A stretch of DNA of 64,000 bases from Pseudomonas botevensis (GCF_019145475.1 NZ_JAHTKI010000001.1:620001-684000); one strand, 5' to 3'; counted from the first letter of the stretch, positions 42,875 to 51,679 are shown. A program made the numbers and translations. The notes: generated by a model from the sequence alone, not told the origin.

Positions 42875-43732
42875 ATGAGCCGCGCCCCGGATACATGGAT
42901 TCTCACCGCCGACTGCCCGAGCGTCCTCGGCACCGTGGATGCGGTGACGCGTTTTCTGTTCGAGCAGGGGTGCTACGTCACCGAGCACCACTCGTTCGAT
43001 GACCGGCTCTCGGGGCGTTTCTTCATTCGTGTGGAATTCCGTCAGCCCGACGGTTTCGACGAGCAGTCCTTCCGCGCCGGCCTCGCCGAGCGCGGTCAGG
43101 CGTTCGGGATGATCTTCGAGCTGACTGCGCCGAACTACCGGCCGAAAGTGGTGATCATGGTGTCCAAGGCAGATCACTGCCTCAACGACTTGCTCTACCG
43201 CCAGCGCATCGGCCAGTTGTCGATGGACGTGGCGGCAGTGGTGTCCAACCATCCGGATTTGAAGCCGCTGGCCGACTGGCACCAGATTCCCTACTACCAT
43301 TTCCCGCTCGACCCCAACGACAAACCGGCCCAGGAGCGCCAGGTGTGGCAGGTGATCGAAGACGCCGGTGCCGAACTGGTGATTCTCGCCCGCTACATGC
43401 AGGTGTTGTCGCCGGAGTTGTGTCGCAAGCTCGATGGCAAGGCGATCAACATCCATCACTCGCTGCTGCCGGGGTTCAAGGGCGCCAAACCGTATCACCA
43501 GGCCTACAACAAGGGCGTGAAACTGGTCGGCGCCACCGCGCACTACATCAACAACGACCTGGACGAAGGCCCGATCATCGCCCAGGGCGTCGAGGCGGTG
43601 GATCACAGCCATTACCCCGAAGACCTGATCGCCAAGGGGCGGGATATCGAAGGCCTGACCCTGGCACGGGCGGTGGGGTATCACATCGAAAGAAGGGTGT
43701 TTTTGAACGCCAATCGCACGGTCGTTCTCTAG
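42875..43732 (+). CDS. purU: Formyltetrahydrofolate deformylase
   Basis: Releases formate from 10-formyl-tetrahydrofolate, recycling the folate loaded by sarcosine oxidase. The 285-residue protein has an N-terminal ACT domain (WILTADCPSVLGTVDAVTRF, residues 6-80) and a formyltransferase-type catalytic domain with INIHHSLLPGFKGAKPYHQA and INNDLDEGPI supplying the Asn, His and Asp. This is a second PurU (PA5420-like) tied to methyl-group oxidation. AGGAG lies about 10 bases upstream of the ATG. Confidence 0.93.
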   Translation: MSRAPDTWILTADCPSVLGTVDAVTRFLFEQGCYVTEHHSFDDRLSGRFFIRVEFRQPDGFDEQSFRAGLAERGQAFGMIFELTAPNYRPKVVIMVSKADHCLNDLLYRQRIGQLSMDVAAVVSNHPDLKPLADWHQIPYYHFPLDPNDKPAQERQVWQVIEDAGAELVILARYMQVLSPELCRKLDGKAINIHHSLLPGFKGAKPYHQAYNKGVKLVGATAHYINNDLDEGPIIAQGVEAVDHSHYPEDLIAKGRDIEGLTLARAVGYHIERRVFLNANRTVVL

Positions 43733-43738
43733 ATCGCC

Positions 43739-43758
43739 TTCGCGGGCTTGCCCGCGAA
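43739..43758 (+). repeat. REP-type hairpin after purU
   Basis: TTCGCGGGC and GCCCGCGAA form a 9-bp stem with a 2-nt centre immediately after the purU stop, a solitary REP head. Confidence 0.65.
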
Positions 43759-43861
43759 GAGCCGCAACAGGCAACACAATATTCAGCATCTGTACCCGAG
43801 CACTCAACGCGCTGCCTGCCTGGGCAACGCGGTTCCATAAAAACAACAGCGAGGTGAAAGC

Positions 43862-45061
43862 ATGTCTGGCAATCGTGGTGTGGTGTATCTCGGCAGTGGC
43901 AAGGTCGAAGTACAGAAAATCGACTATCCGAAAATGCAGGATCCGCGCGGCAGGAAGATCGAGCACGGTGTCATCCTGCGTGTGGTTTCCACCAACATCT
44001 GCGGCTCCGACCAGCACATGGTGCGCGGTCGCACCACCGCCCAGGTCGGGCTGGTACTGGGCCATGAAATCACTGGCGAAGTGATCGAGAAGGGCAGCGA
44101 CGTCGAGAATCTGAAAATCGGTGATCTGGTGTCCGTGCCGTTCAACGTGGCATGCGGGCGCTGCCGATCCTGCAAGGAGCAACACACCGGCGTCTGCCTG
44201 ACCGTCAACCCGGCCCGTGCCGGTGGTGCCTACGGTTACGTCGACATGGGCGACTGGACCGGCGGTCAGGCCGAGTACGTGCTGGTGCCGTACGCCGACT
44301 TCAACCTGCTGAAACTGCCGGATCGCGACAAGGCCATGGAAAAGATCCGTGACCTGACCTGCCTCTCCGACATTCTGCCGACCGGTTACCACGGCGCCGT
44401 CACGGCCGGTGTCGGCCCTGGCAGCAGCGTGTACATCGCCGGTGCCGGCCCGGTCGGTCTGGCCGCTGCGGCTTCGGCACGTCTGCTGGGCGCGGCGGTG
44501 GTGATCGTCGGTGACGTCAACCCGATCCGTCTGGCCCACGCCAAGGCCCAGGGTTTTGAAATCGCCGACCTGTCCAAGGACACCCCGCTGCACGAGCAGA
44601 TCGCCGCGCTGCTGGGCGAGCCGGAAGTCGATTGCGCTGTGGACTGCGTAGGCTTCGAAGCCCGTGGTCACGGCCACGACGGCGTGAAACACGAAGCGCC
44701 GGCCACCGTCCTCAACTCGCTGATGGGCGTGGTGCGCGTGGCGGGCAAGATCGGTATCCCGGGCCTGTACGTGACCGAAGATCCGGGTGCCGTGGACGCC
44801 GCCGCGAAAATGGGCAGCCTGAGCATCCGCTTCGGCCTGGGCTGGGCCAAATCCCACAGCTTCCACACCGGCCAGACCCCGGTGATGAAGTACAACCGCC
44901 AACTGATGCAGGCGATCATGTGGGACCGCATCAACATTGCCGAAGTGGTGGGCGTGCAAGTCATCAGCCTCGACCAGGCGCCGGAAGGCTACGGCGAGTT
45001 CGATGCCGGTGTGCCGAAGAAATTTGTGATCGACCCGCACAAGTTGTTCAGTGCGGCGTAA
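43862..45061 (+). CDS. fdhA: Glutathione-independent formaldehyde dehydrogenase
   Basis: Oxidises formaldehyde, made by GbcAB and sarcosine oxidase, to formate with NAD+ and no glutathione. The 399-residue length is that of the well-known P. putida enzyme. A catalytic zinc site lies in CGSDQHMVRGRTTAQVGLVLGHE, a structural zinc site in CGRCRSCKEQHTGVC, and the Rossmann loop is GAGPVGLAAAASARLLGA. GAGGTGA precedes the start. Last gene of the glyA-sox operon, closed by a strong terminator. Orthologous to PA5421. Confidence 0.95.
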   Translation: MSGNRGVVYLGSGKVEVQKIDYPKMQDPRGRKIEHGVILRVVSTNICGSDQHMVRGRTTAQVGLVLGHEITGEVIEKGSDVENLKIGDLVSVPFNVACGRCRSCKEQHTGVCLTVNPARAGGAYGYVDMGDWTGGQAEYVLVPYADFNLLKLPDRDKAMEKIRDLTCLSDILPTGYHGAVTAGVGPGSSVYIAGAGPVGLAAAASARLLGAAVVIVGDVNPIRLAHAKAQGFEIADLSKDTPLHEQIAALLGEPEVDCAVDCVGFEARGHGHDGVKHEAPATVLNSLMGVVRVAGKIGIPGLYVTEDPGAVDAAAKMGSLSIRFGLGWAKSHSFHTGQTPVMKYNRQLMQAIMWDRINIAEVVGVQVISLDQAPEGYGEFDAGVPKKFVIDPHKLFSAA

Positions 45062-45073
45062 GTCACCGGCAAT

Positions 45074-45105
45074 AAAAAAGGGCGACCGTGAGGTCGCCCT
45101 TTTTT
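45074..45105. terminator. Bidirectional intrinsic terminator after fdhA
   Basis: A stem of eight GC-rich pairs, GGGCGACC/GGTCGCCC, is flanked by A6 and T6, so it can stop transcription from fdhA and from the convergent small exported-protein gene that ends at 45123. Confidence 0.93.
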
Positions 45106-45122
45106 ATTGGTCGAAGCGGCGC

Positions 45123-45509
45123 TCAATGACTGTATGAGCACTTTTTCTCATCGCCATCTTTGGTTGCGCAGTCATCGCCGCTCCAATTGCCGGAGGTCGC
45201 TGTAATTGGCTTGCCGACGACCACGGTCAGAATCGCCCCGATATCCGGCTTCGGTTTCCCGTCTTCGTACTGGCAGATGACTCTCGCGTTATTGTTGTTT
45301 CGATCCTTGATGCGGGCTGCGGTGAACACGAGCTTCTTCGCTTCGGCCAGCGTCGTGGTCGCTGGGTCTACTTCAACCACACTCTTTCCGGCCATGATTT
45401 GTCCGCTGGCATCCTGGGTAAAGGACTGGGGAGACGGGCAAGTGTCGGCATAGGCGGTGCTTGCAAGGAACAGCGAGGTCAGGCAGCAGGCAGCCAGTTT
45501 GTTCAACAT
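45123..45509 (-). CDS. Small exported protein, DUF3757-like
   Basis: The 128-residue precursor has a signal peptide of about 21 residues (MLNKLAACCLTSLFLASTAYAD). The mature part contains four cysteines (TCPSP, VICQYEDG, DDCATK and KKCSYSH), suited to two disulfide bridges, and DGKPKPD-type turn segments. The pattern resembles the DUF3757 family of small secreted proteins, whose function is unknown. The gene is monocistronic, convergent to fdhA, with a shared terminator. Confidence 0.7.
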   Translation of the reverse strand: MLNKLAACCLTSLFLASTAYADTCPSPQSFTQDASGQIMAGKSVVEVDPATTTLAEAKKLVFTAARIKDRNNNNARVICQYEDGKPKPDIGAILTVVVGKPITATSGNWSGDDCATKDGDEKKCSYSH

Positions 45510-45578
45510 GATGTGTACTCCGTTACGGGGCTTTCAAGTGAGGAATGGCTATGGTCTGCAAGTTGTCGGGCGTTTCCT

Positions 45579-45602
45579 ACTGTCAGATCTGACAGTTTTT
45601 TT
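45579..45602 (+). terminator. Palindrome with T-run, terminator or operator
   Basis: ACTGTCAGATCTGACAGT is an 18-bp perfect palindrome followed by T7. It looks like an intrinsic terminator on the plus strand, but no plus-strand gene ends here. It lies 70 bp upstream of the minus-strand exported-protein gene, so a dimeric regulator site is equally possible. Confidence 0.5.
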
Positions 45603-45726
45603 GACCGATTCGGATTGAGCCAAAGGCTGGTTATCAGGTTTGGGAATAAGCCCGCCGCTTTCACGATTTATCCACACGGGCACATGGAAAATGCTTTGAG
45701 GACACCGGAACATGCCGGCGCTAACC

Positions 45727-45769
45727 CGGTCAAACCGGCAGTTTGACCGCCCTTCGATCGGGCGGTTTT
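45727..45769 (+). promoter_or_regulatory. Two mutually exclusive hairpins before the DUF2780 gene
   Basis: CGGTCAAAC (45727-45735) pairs with GTTTGACCG (45741-45749). ACCGCCC (45746-45752) pairs with GGGCGGT (45760-45766), followed by a short T-run. The two stems share bases 45746-45749, so only one can form. The region lies 23 bp before the start codon and could be a switch or a simple attenuator. Confidence 0.4.
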
Positions 45770-45791
45770 CATGCCACAAGAGGATGTTCGA

Positions 45792-46349
45792 ATGAAGATT
45801 TCACGCGGTTTTGCCCTGGCATCGCTCATGACCCTGGCGGCGAGTCCGGTATTCGCCCAGTTCAGCCTGAGCGACGTGGCTGGCGCGGTGTCGGGCATGC
45901 AGGGTGGCGACAAGGCAGCGGCCGCTGCGCCGACCTCGGAAACCGCCGGTCTGCTCAGCGCCCTGAGTGCGCTGAACGTGACGCCGCAGCAAGCCGTCGG
46001 TGGCACCAGTGCGATGCTCGGGCTGGCGAAGAATCAGTTGAGCAGCACCGATTACTCGCAACTGGCCAAGGACGTGCCGGGGATCGACAAGTTGTCGGGC
46101 GGTGCCGGCAATCTGGCTGCGTTGAGCGGGTTGCTGGGGTCTTCGGGTAAATCCGCCGGGCTGGAAAACGCCCTGGGCAACGTCAAGGACACCAACGACC
46201 TGAACAACGCGTTCGGCGCGCTGGGCATGGACAGCGGCATGGTCGGCCAGTTTGCCCCGGTGATCCTGCAATACCTCGGTCAGCAGGGCGTCGGCGGCTC
46301 GCTGCTGAGCAGCCTGGGCAATATCTGGGGCACCGGCGCCGGCAGTTGA
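45792..46349 (+). CDS. Exported DUF2780 protein
   Basis: The 185-residue precursor has a signal peptide of about 21 residues (ISRGFALASLMTLAASPVFA|Q). The mature chain is low in complexity, rich in Gly, Ala, Ser, Leu and Asn (LLSALSALNVTPQQAVGGTS, GLLGSSGKSAGLENALGN), as in DUF2780 proteins, a periplasmic family without a known role. AGAGGA lies about 8 bases before the ATG at 45792; the longer frame upstream has no ribosome site. It ends one base before the end of the convergent acyltransferase gene, so the two transcripts overlap at their 3' ends. Confidence 0.8.
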   Translation: MKISRGFALASLMTLAASPVFAQFSLSDVAGAVSGMQGGDKAAAAAPTSETAGLLSALSALNVTPQQAVGGTSAMLGLAKNQLSSTDYSQLAKDVPGIDKLSGGAGNLAALSGLLGSSGKSAGLENALGNVKDTNDLNNAFGALGMDSGMVGQFAPVILQYLGQQGVGGSLLSSLGNIWGTGAGS

Positions 46350-46350
46350 T

Positions 46351-47238
46351 TCAGCGCTGTTCGCCCTTCAGTTCGGCGATGCGCTGATCTTTCAAGGTCC
46401 AGAGCTGGTTGACCCAGTTCTGGATCTTTTCACGAAACGCCGGATCGTTTTCGTAATCACCCTGCCACAGGGCCGGGTCCAGTTCACGGGTCTGGATATC
46501 GATGATCACGCGCGGCACGTTACCGCTGATCAAGTCCCAGAATCCCGGAATCCTCTGCTGTGGATACACCACGGTCACGTCGAGAATGGCGTCCAGCTGT
46601 TCACCCATCGCCGCCAGCACGAACGCCACGCCGCCGGCCTTGGGCTTGAGCAGATGGCCGAACGGCGATTGCTGCTGAGTGCTTTTGGCAGCGGTGTAGC
46701 GCGTGCCTTCCAGGTAGTTGACCACCGTCACCGGCTGGCGCTTGAACAGCTCGCAGGCGGCTTTGGTGATTTCCAGATCCTTGCCCGCCAGCTCCGGGTT
46801 CTTCGCCAGGAAGGCCTTGGTGTAGCGCTTCATGAACGGGTAATCCAGCGCCCACCAGGCCAGGCCGAGGAACGGCACCCAGATCAGTTCCTTTTTGAGG
46901 AAGAACTTGAAGAACGGCGTACGCCGGTTGAGGGTCTGGATCAGGGCCGGGATGTCGACCCACGACTGATGGTTGCTGATCACCAGATAGGAGGTGTCGC
47001 CCCGCAGGTTGTCGCCGCCGCGAATGTCCCACTGCGTCGGGATGCACAGGCGGAAGATCAGCTTGTCGATTTCCGCCCAGCTCTCGGCGATCCACATCAC
47101 CGCTGCCGAGGCGTAATCGCGAAAGCGTCCCGGCAGGATCAGCTTGAGCAGGGCGAACACCATCAGCGGGCCGAACAGCACCAGGGTGTTGAGCAACAGC
47201 AGCAGGGTGACGAAACAGCCGGTGAGCAGGCGGCGCAT
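46351..47238 (-). CDS. PlsC-like membrane acyltransferase (YihG type)
   Basis: The 295-residue lysophospholipid-acyltransferase-like enzyme starts with a long membrane helix (GCFVTLLLLLNTLVLFGPLM). It carries the catalytic motif NHQSWVD (the His/Asp of H-x4-D) near residue 98 and EGTR near 170, with a Pro-containing membrane-interface block after that. It resembles E. coli YihG rather than the essential PlsC. The start at 47238 is preferred because homologues begin MRRLLTG; an in-frame ATG 11 codons upstream cannot be excluded. Likely acts on lysophosphatidic acid or a related lipid at the inner membrane. Confidence 0.85.
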   Translation of the reverse strand: MRRLLTGCFVTLLLLLNTLVLFGPLMVFALLKLILPGRFRDYASAAVMWIAESWAEIDKLIFRLCIPTQWDIRGGDNLRGDTSYLVISNHQSWVDIPALIQTLNRRTPFFKFFLKKELIWVPFLGLAWWALDYPFMKRYTKAFLAKNPELAGKDLEITKAACELFKRQPVTVVNYLEGTRYTAAKSTQQQSPFGHLLKPKAGGVAFVLAAMGEQLDAILDVTVVYPQQRIPGFWDLISGNVPRVIIDIQTRELDPALWQGDYENDPAFREKIQNWVNQLWTLKDQRIAELKGEQR

Positions 47239-47490
47239 AGACGACTCTATCAAGGCGGATGGGCGGGCCATGATAAGCAGCTTCGGGCGACAGGCCAAAC
47301 CGTGGGTTACAAATGTTTCACCTTTGGCTGTTTAAGCTGACTCCTCTTTGCGCACTGGCGCCACACAAGGACAGCGCCGTACCTGTGGCGGCGGGCTTGT
47401 CCGAGAAAGCGTTTCAAGAGCGAACCAATGCCCCGCAGACTGTCTAAAATCCCGCGTCAGACGCCCACATTCTCCAAGGAAGCCCTCTCC

Positions 47491-47997
47491 GTGAAATCCC
47501 TCCTTGCATTGCTTTCCCTGCTGGCCCTGCCGGTCATGGCCGCCGAGCCGACCCTGTACGGGCGTTACGAATACATCGCGCTGCCGGAAATCGGCGGCCA
47601 GGTGCTCAAGGCCAAGATGGACACCGGCGCCCTGACCGCCTCGCTCTCGGCCAGAGACATCGAGACCTTCACCCGCGATGGCGAGGACTGGGTGCGGTTC
47701 CGCCTGGGCACCAAGGACGCCAGCAACAAAGTCTATGAACACAAGATCGCGCGGATCAGCAAGATCAAGAGCCGCTCCGACGAGGAAGACGAAGATCGCG
47801 ATGCGAGCGAGGTGACCAAGCGGCCAGTGGTCGATCTGGAGCTGTGCCTGGGCGACGTCAAGCGTACCGTGGAGGTCAACCTGACCGACCGCAGCAACTT
47901 CAACTATCCGCTGCTGATCGGCGCCAAGGCCCTGCGCGAGTTCGGCGCGGCGGTAAACCCGGCCCGGCGCTTTACGGCCGACAAGCCTGACTGCTGA
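47491..47997 (+). CDS. Exported retropepsin-like protease (RimK-linked zinc-protease family)
   Basis: The 168-residue precursor begins at a GTG with AAGGA 10 bases upstream. Starting there gives a clean signal peptide (KSLLALLSLLALPVMA|AEP). The core MDTGALTASLSA is the aspartic-protease-like Asp-Thr-Gly motif of the family formerly called ATP-dependent zinc protease (PF05618). An Asp/Glu-rich insertion (SDEEDEDRDASE) and two Cys residues (LCLGD, PDC) follow. Family members in Pseudomonas are periplasmic retropepsin-like proteins; the target here is unknown. The gene is isolated, 73 bp before creB. Confidence 0.82.
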   Translation: MKSLLALLSLLALPVMAAEPTLYGRYEYIALPEIGGQVLKAKMDTGALTASLSARDIETFTRDGEDWVRFRLGTKDASNKVYEHKIARISKIKSRSDEEDEDRDASEVTKRPVVDLELCLGDVKRTVEVNLTDRSNFNYPLLIGAKALREFGAAVNPARRFTADKPDC

Positions 47998-48069
47998 TGC
48001 AAGTGGTCTGATTGACGTAACGTCAGGCTTGGGGCACCGTTCGCGCACTCAACCACAGGCTCGGACGCC

Positions 48070-48750
48070 ATGCCCCATATCCTGATTGTCGAAGACGAAG
48101 CGGCGATTGCCGACACGCTGATTTTTGCCTTGCAGGGCGAGGGGTTCACCACCACCTGGCTGAGCCTCGGCGCGGCGGCGCTGGAGCATCAGCGCCAGAC
48201 TCCGGCGGACCTGATCATTCTCGACATCGGCCTGCCGGACATCAGCGGTTTCGAAACCTGCAAGCAACTGCGGCGCTTCAGCGAAGTGCCGGTGCTGTTC
48301 CTCAGCGCCCGGGATGCCGAGATCGACCGTGTCGTGGGCCTGGAGATCGGCGCCGACGATTACGTGGTCAAGCCGTTCAGCCCCCGGGAAGTGGCGGCGC
48401 GGGTCCGGGCGATCCTCAAACGCATGACACCGCGCCCGCCGATCGAAGCCTCGACGGCGTTGTTCCGCGTCGATCCGGAGCGCGTGCAGATCTGCTATCG
48501 CGGCCAGCTCCTGAGCCTGACCCGCCATGAGTTCCGTCTGTTGCAATGCCTGCTCGAACAACCGGAGCGGGTGTTCAGCCGCGAGCAATTGCTCGACGCG
48601 CTGGGCGTGGCGGCCGACGCCGGTTACGAACGCAGCATCGACAGCCACATCAAGAGCGTACGGGCCAAACTGCGCCTGGTGCGCGCCGAGGCCGAGCCGA
48701 TCCAGACCCATCGCGGCCTTGGCTACAGCTACAGTCCGGGGCACAGCTGA
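48070..48750 (+). CDS. creB: CreB response regulator
   Basis: This 226-residue OmpR-type regulator has a receiver domain with ILIVEDEAAIADT (acidic pair), phospho-acceptor Asp in LIILDIGLPDISG and Lys in DYVVKPFSPREV. A winged-helix domain follows (LSLTRHEFRLLQCLLEQPER, THRGLGYSY). In Pseudomonas CreBC responds to cell-wall stress, linked to loss of PBP4, and drives creD; it also affects beta-lactam resistance. Its stop overlaps the creC start by one base. A match to its expected DNA target lies before creD. Confidence 0.93.
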   Translation: MPHILIVEDEAAIADTLIFALQGEGFTTTWLSLGAAALEHQRQTPADLIILDIGLPDISGFETCKQLRRFSEVPVLFLSARDAEIDRVVGLEIGADDYVVKPFSPREVAARVRAILKRMTPRPPIEASTALFRVDPERVQICYRGQLLSLTRHEFRLLQCLLEQPERVFSREQLLDALGVAADAGYERSIDSHIKSVRAKLRLVRAEAEPIQTHRGLGYSYSPGHS

Positions 48751-50168
48751 TGTCCCTGGGGCTGCGGATTTTCCTGGTGTATGTGCTGTTCATCGGCCTG
48801 ACCGGGTATTTCGTACTCAACACGGTCATGGAAGAAATCCGCCCCGGCGTGCGTCAGTCCACCGAGGAAACCTTGGTCGATACCGCCAATCTGATGGCGG
48901 AAATCCTGCGCGACGACTTCAAGGCCGGCACCCTCAGCCAGAATCGCTGGCCTGAATTGCTGCGTTCCTACGGCGAACGCCAGCCGAAGGCGACAATCTG
49001 GGGCCTGCCGAAAAACCAGGTCAACCATCGCATCTACGTCACCGACGCCAAGGGCATCGTGGTGCTGGACTCCAGCGGTGTCGCGGTCGGCCAGGACTAC
49101 TCGCGCTGGAACGACGTCTACCTGACCCTGCGCGGCCAATATGGTGCCCGTTCCACCCGCAGCGACCCGAACGATCCGGCCTCTTCGGTCATGCACGTCG
49201 GCGCGCCGATCCGCGATAACGGGCAGATTATCGGCGTGGTGACGGTGGCGAAGCCCAACAGTTCGCTGCAACCCTATGTCGATCGCACCGAGCGTCGCCT
49301 GCTGGTTTATGGCGCCGGGCTGATCGGCCTCGGCCTGCTGTTCGGCGCGCTGCTGTCGTGGTGGCTGAGCCGGGCGCTGCATCGCCTGACCGGCTACGCC
49401 CAGGCGGTCAGCGAGGGGCGGCGGGTGGAGGTGCCGCATTATCGCGGTGGCGAACTGGAGCAACTGGCGACAGCGGTGGAGCAGATGCGCACCCAGCTCG
49501 AGGGCAAGGCCTACGTCGAGCGTTACGTGCACACGCTGACCCATGAACTGAAAAGTCCGCTGGCGGCGATTCGCGGTGCGGCGGAGCTGTTGCAAGGCGA
49601 GATGCCGCCGGCTCAGCGGCAGCGTTTCGTCGGCAACATCGACAGCGAAAGCACGCGCATGCAGCAGTTGATCGAGCGCTTGCTGAACCTGGCGCAGGTC
49701 GAGCAGCGCCAGGGCCTGGAAGAGCGTGTCGCGGTGCCGCTGGGGGCGTTGGTCGATGAACTGCTACAGGCGCAGACGGCGCGGATCGAGAGCCGGCAGT
49801 TGCGGATCGAACAGACGATTGCGCCGGAGATCTCACTGACTGGCGAGCCGTTTCTGCTGCGTCAGGCGTTGGGCAATCTGCTGGAGAACGCGCTGGACTT
49901 CACGCCTGCTCAAGGGCTGCTGCACTTCAATGCCGAACGGGTAGGGGCGCTGGTCGAGTTGCGGCTGTTCAATGAAACCGCGCCGATTCCCGATTACGCC
50001 CTGCCCCGGCTGACCGAGCGCTTCTACTCGTTGCCGCGCCCGGACAACGGGCGCAAAAGCACGGGACTTGGGCTTAACTTCGTCGAAGAAGTGGTCAAGT
50101 TGCATGGCGGCACGCTGGCGGTCAGCAATGTCGAGGGCGGGGTTGAAGTGAAGTTGCGCCTGCCTTGA
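48750..50168 (+). CDS. creC: CreC sensor histidine kinase
   Basis: The 472-residue membrane kinase partner of CreB. A first membrane helix (LRIFLVYVLFIGLTGYFV) and a second near residue 190 (LVYGAGLIGLGLLFGALLSW) enclose a periplasmic sensor domain of about 160 residues. A HAMP region and the phospho-acceptor block THELKSPLAAIRGAAELL (His near 272) follow. N- and G-boxes NLLENALDFTPA and GLGLNFVEEVVKLHGG complete the ATPase domain. Start in TGATG overlap with creB. Confidence 0.93.
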   Translation: MSLGLRIFLVYVLFIGLTGYFVLNTVMEEIRPGVRQSTEETLVDTANLMAEILRDDFKAGTLSQNRWPELLRSYGERQPKATIWGLPKNQVNHRIYVTDAKGIVVLDSSGVAVGQDYSRWNDVYLTLRGQYGARSTRSDPNDPASSVMHVGAPIRDNGQIIGVVTVAKPNSSLQPYVDRTERRLLVYGAGLIGLGLLFGALLSWWLSRALHRLTGYAQAVSEGRRVEVPHYRGGELEQLATAVEQMRTQLEGKAYVERYVHTLTHELKSPLAAIRGAAELLQGEMPPAQRQRFVGNIDSESTRMQQLIERLLNLAQVEQRQGLEERVAVPLGALVDELLQAQTARIESRQLRIEQTIAPEISLTGEPFLLRQALGNLLENALDFTPAQGLLHFNAERVGALVELRLFNETAPIPDYALPRLTERFYSLPRPDNGRKSTGLGLNFVEEVVKLHGGTLAVSNVEGGVEVKLRLP

Positions 50169-50184
50169 GAGCGAGTCGTGGCCC

Positions 50185-50208
50185 TCGCGAGCAAGCCCGC
50201 TTCCACGG
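50185..50208. repeat. Single REP sequence between creC and creD
   Basis: One REP core (CGCGAGCAAGCCCGCTTCCA) 16 bp after the creC stop, without an inverted partner. Confidence 0.75.
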
Positions 50209-50231
50209 GGTTTGATTGTGTTCGGAGAGTC

Positions 50232-50271
50232 TCCACACAATTTCCACACAGCCCTCACATTCCCCCCACAC
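50232..50271 (+). promoter_or_regulatory. CreB-box-like repeats upstream of creD
   Basis: Four short repeats, TCCAC (50232), TCCAC (50243), CTCAC (50254) and CCCAC (50265), are spaced by exactly 11 bp. The published cre tag is TTCAC-N6-TTCAC, also an 11-bp period, and creD is the main CreB target. The array ends about 40 bp before the creD start codon. Confidence 0.65.
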
Positions 50272-50311
50272 AGCCCGACCAGACTCTGCCCATCGAAACA
50301 GGGAGAGTCCC

Positions 50312-51679
50312 ATGAACAAGAGTCTGACCATAAAACTCGGGGCGATTGCCCTGCTGATCCTGGTGTTGCTGGTGCCGTTGCTGATGATCGATGGCATGAT
50401 CGACGAGCGTCAGCAACTGCGCGACGGCGTGCTTGAAGACATCGCCCGTAGCTCCAGCTACAGCCAGCAGGTGAGCGGCCCGGTGATGGTGGTGCCGTAT
50501 CGCAAGACGATCCATATCTGGAAAACCAACGAAAAAACCAACAAGCGCTACGAAGAGCTCAGCGAAACCCGTGGGCGTCTGTATTTCCTGCCCGAGCGCT
50601 TCGAGCTCGATGGTCAGGTGCAGACCGAACTGCGTGCCCGGGGCATCTACGAGGCGCGGTTGTTTCATGCCGACAACCGCATCAACGGGCATTTCTCGCT
50701 GCCGGCGCAGTTGGGGATCAAGGAAGATTTCGCCGACTACCAGTTCGAAGCGCCGTTTCTTGCGGTCGGCATCAGCGACATTCGCGGGATCGAAAACGCA
50801 CTGAAACTCGAACTGGGCGGTCAGCGCCTGGACTTCGTGCCCGGCACTCAGGTGGGCTGGCTCGGCGAGGGTGTGCGGGTCACGCTGCCGCTGCTGGACA
50901 CCAGCAAAGCCACGGAGCTGGCCTTCGGTTTCGACCTGCGGTTGCAAGGCACCGGTTCGTTGCAGGTGCTGCCGGTGGGCAAGACCAGCAGCGTCACCCT
51001 CGCTGCCAACTGGCCGCATCCGAGTTTTATCGGCAACTTCCTGCCGGCCAAGCGCGAGGTCACCGAAGCAGGCTTCAACGCCGATTGGCAGACCTCGTTT
51101 TTCTCCACCAACCTGCAAGAGGCGATGAACCGTTGCGTGACGGGGGACTGCGAGGGTTTCAACGGGCGCAGCTTCGGCGTGAGCTTCATCGATCCGGTGG
51201 ATCAGTATTTGAAGAGCGACCGGGCAATCAAGTACGCGCTGCTGTTCATTGTCCTGACGTTTGCCGGTTTCTTCCTGTTCGAGGTGCTGAAAAGCCTGGC
51301 GGTGCATCCCGTGCAATACGCGCTGGTCGGTGTGGCGCTGGCGTTCTTCTACCTGTTGCTGTTGTCGGTGTCGGAGCACATCGGGTTTGCCCTGGCGTAT
51401 CTGCTGTCGGCCAGTGGTTGTGTGTTGTTGATTGGTTTCTACGTCTGCCATGTGCTGCACAGTGTGCGCCACGGCTTGAGTTTTTCGGCGGGGCTGGCGG
51501 CGCTGTACGGACTGCTTTACGGCTTGCTCAGCGCCGAAGACTACGCGTTGCTGATGGGTTCGCTGCTGCTGTTCGGGCTGCTGGGCGTGTTCATGGTGCT
51601 GACCCGCAAACTGGACTGGTACGGGATCGCGCAGAAGCGTGTGGAGCCGCTGGAGTTTGATCTGGGAGCGGTGCAATGA
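50312..51679 (+). CDS. creD: CreD inner-membrane protein
   Basis: The 455-residue CreD (CET family) has an N-terminal membrane helix (LGAIALLILVLLVPLLMIDG), a periplasmic domain of about 270 residues, and a C-terminal group of five or six helices (YALLFIVLTFAGFFLFEVL, VGVALAFFYLLLLSVSE, ALLMGSLLLFGLLGVFMVL). It is the classic CreBC-induced gene; CreD helps envelope integrity, but its molecular activity is unknown. GGGAGA lies upstream of the ATG at 50312. A REPIN follows. Confidence 0.93.
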   Translation: MNKSLTIKLGAIALLILVLLVPLLMIDGMIDERQQLRDGVLEDIARSSSYSQQVSGPVMVVPYRKTIHIWKTNEKTNKRYEELSETRGRLYFLPERFELDGQVQTELRARGIYEARLFHADNRINGHFSLPAQLGIKEDFADYQFEAPFLAVGISDIRGIENALKLELGGQRLDFVPGTQVGWLGEGVRVTLPLLDTSKATELAFGFDLRLQGTGSLQVLPVGKTSSVTLAANWPHPSFIGNFLPAKREVTEAGFNADWQTSFFSTNLQEAMNRCVTGDCEGFNGRSFGVSFIDPVDQYLKSDRAIKYALLFIVLTFAGFFLFEVLKSLAVHPVQYALVGVALAFFYLLLLSVSEHIGFALAYLLSASGCVLLIGFYVCHVLHSVRHGLSFSAGLAALYGLLYGLLSAEDYALLMGSLLLFGLLGVFMVLTRKLDWYGIAQKRVEPLEFDLGAVQ

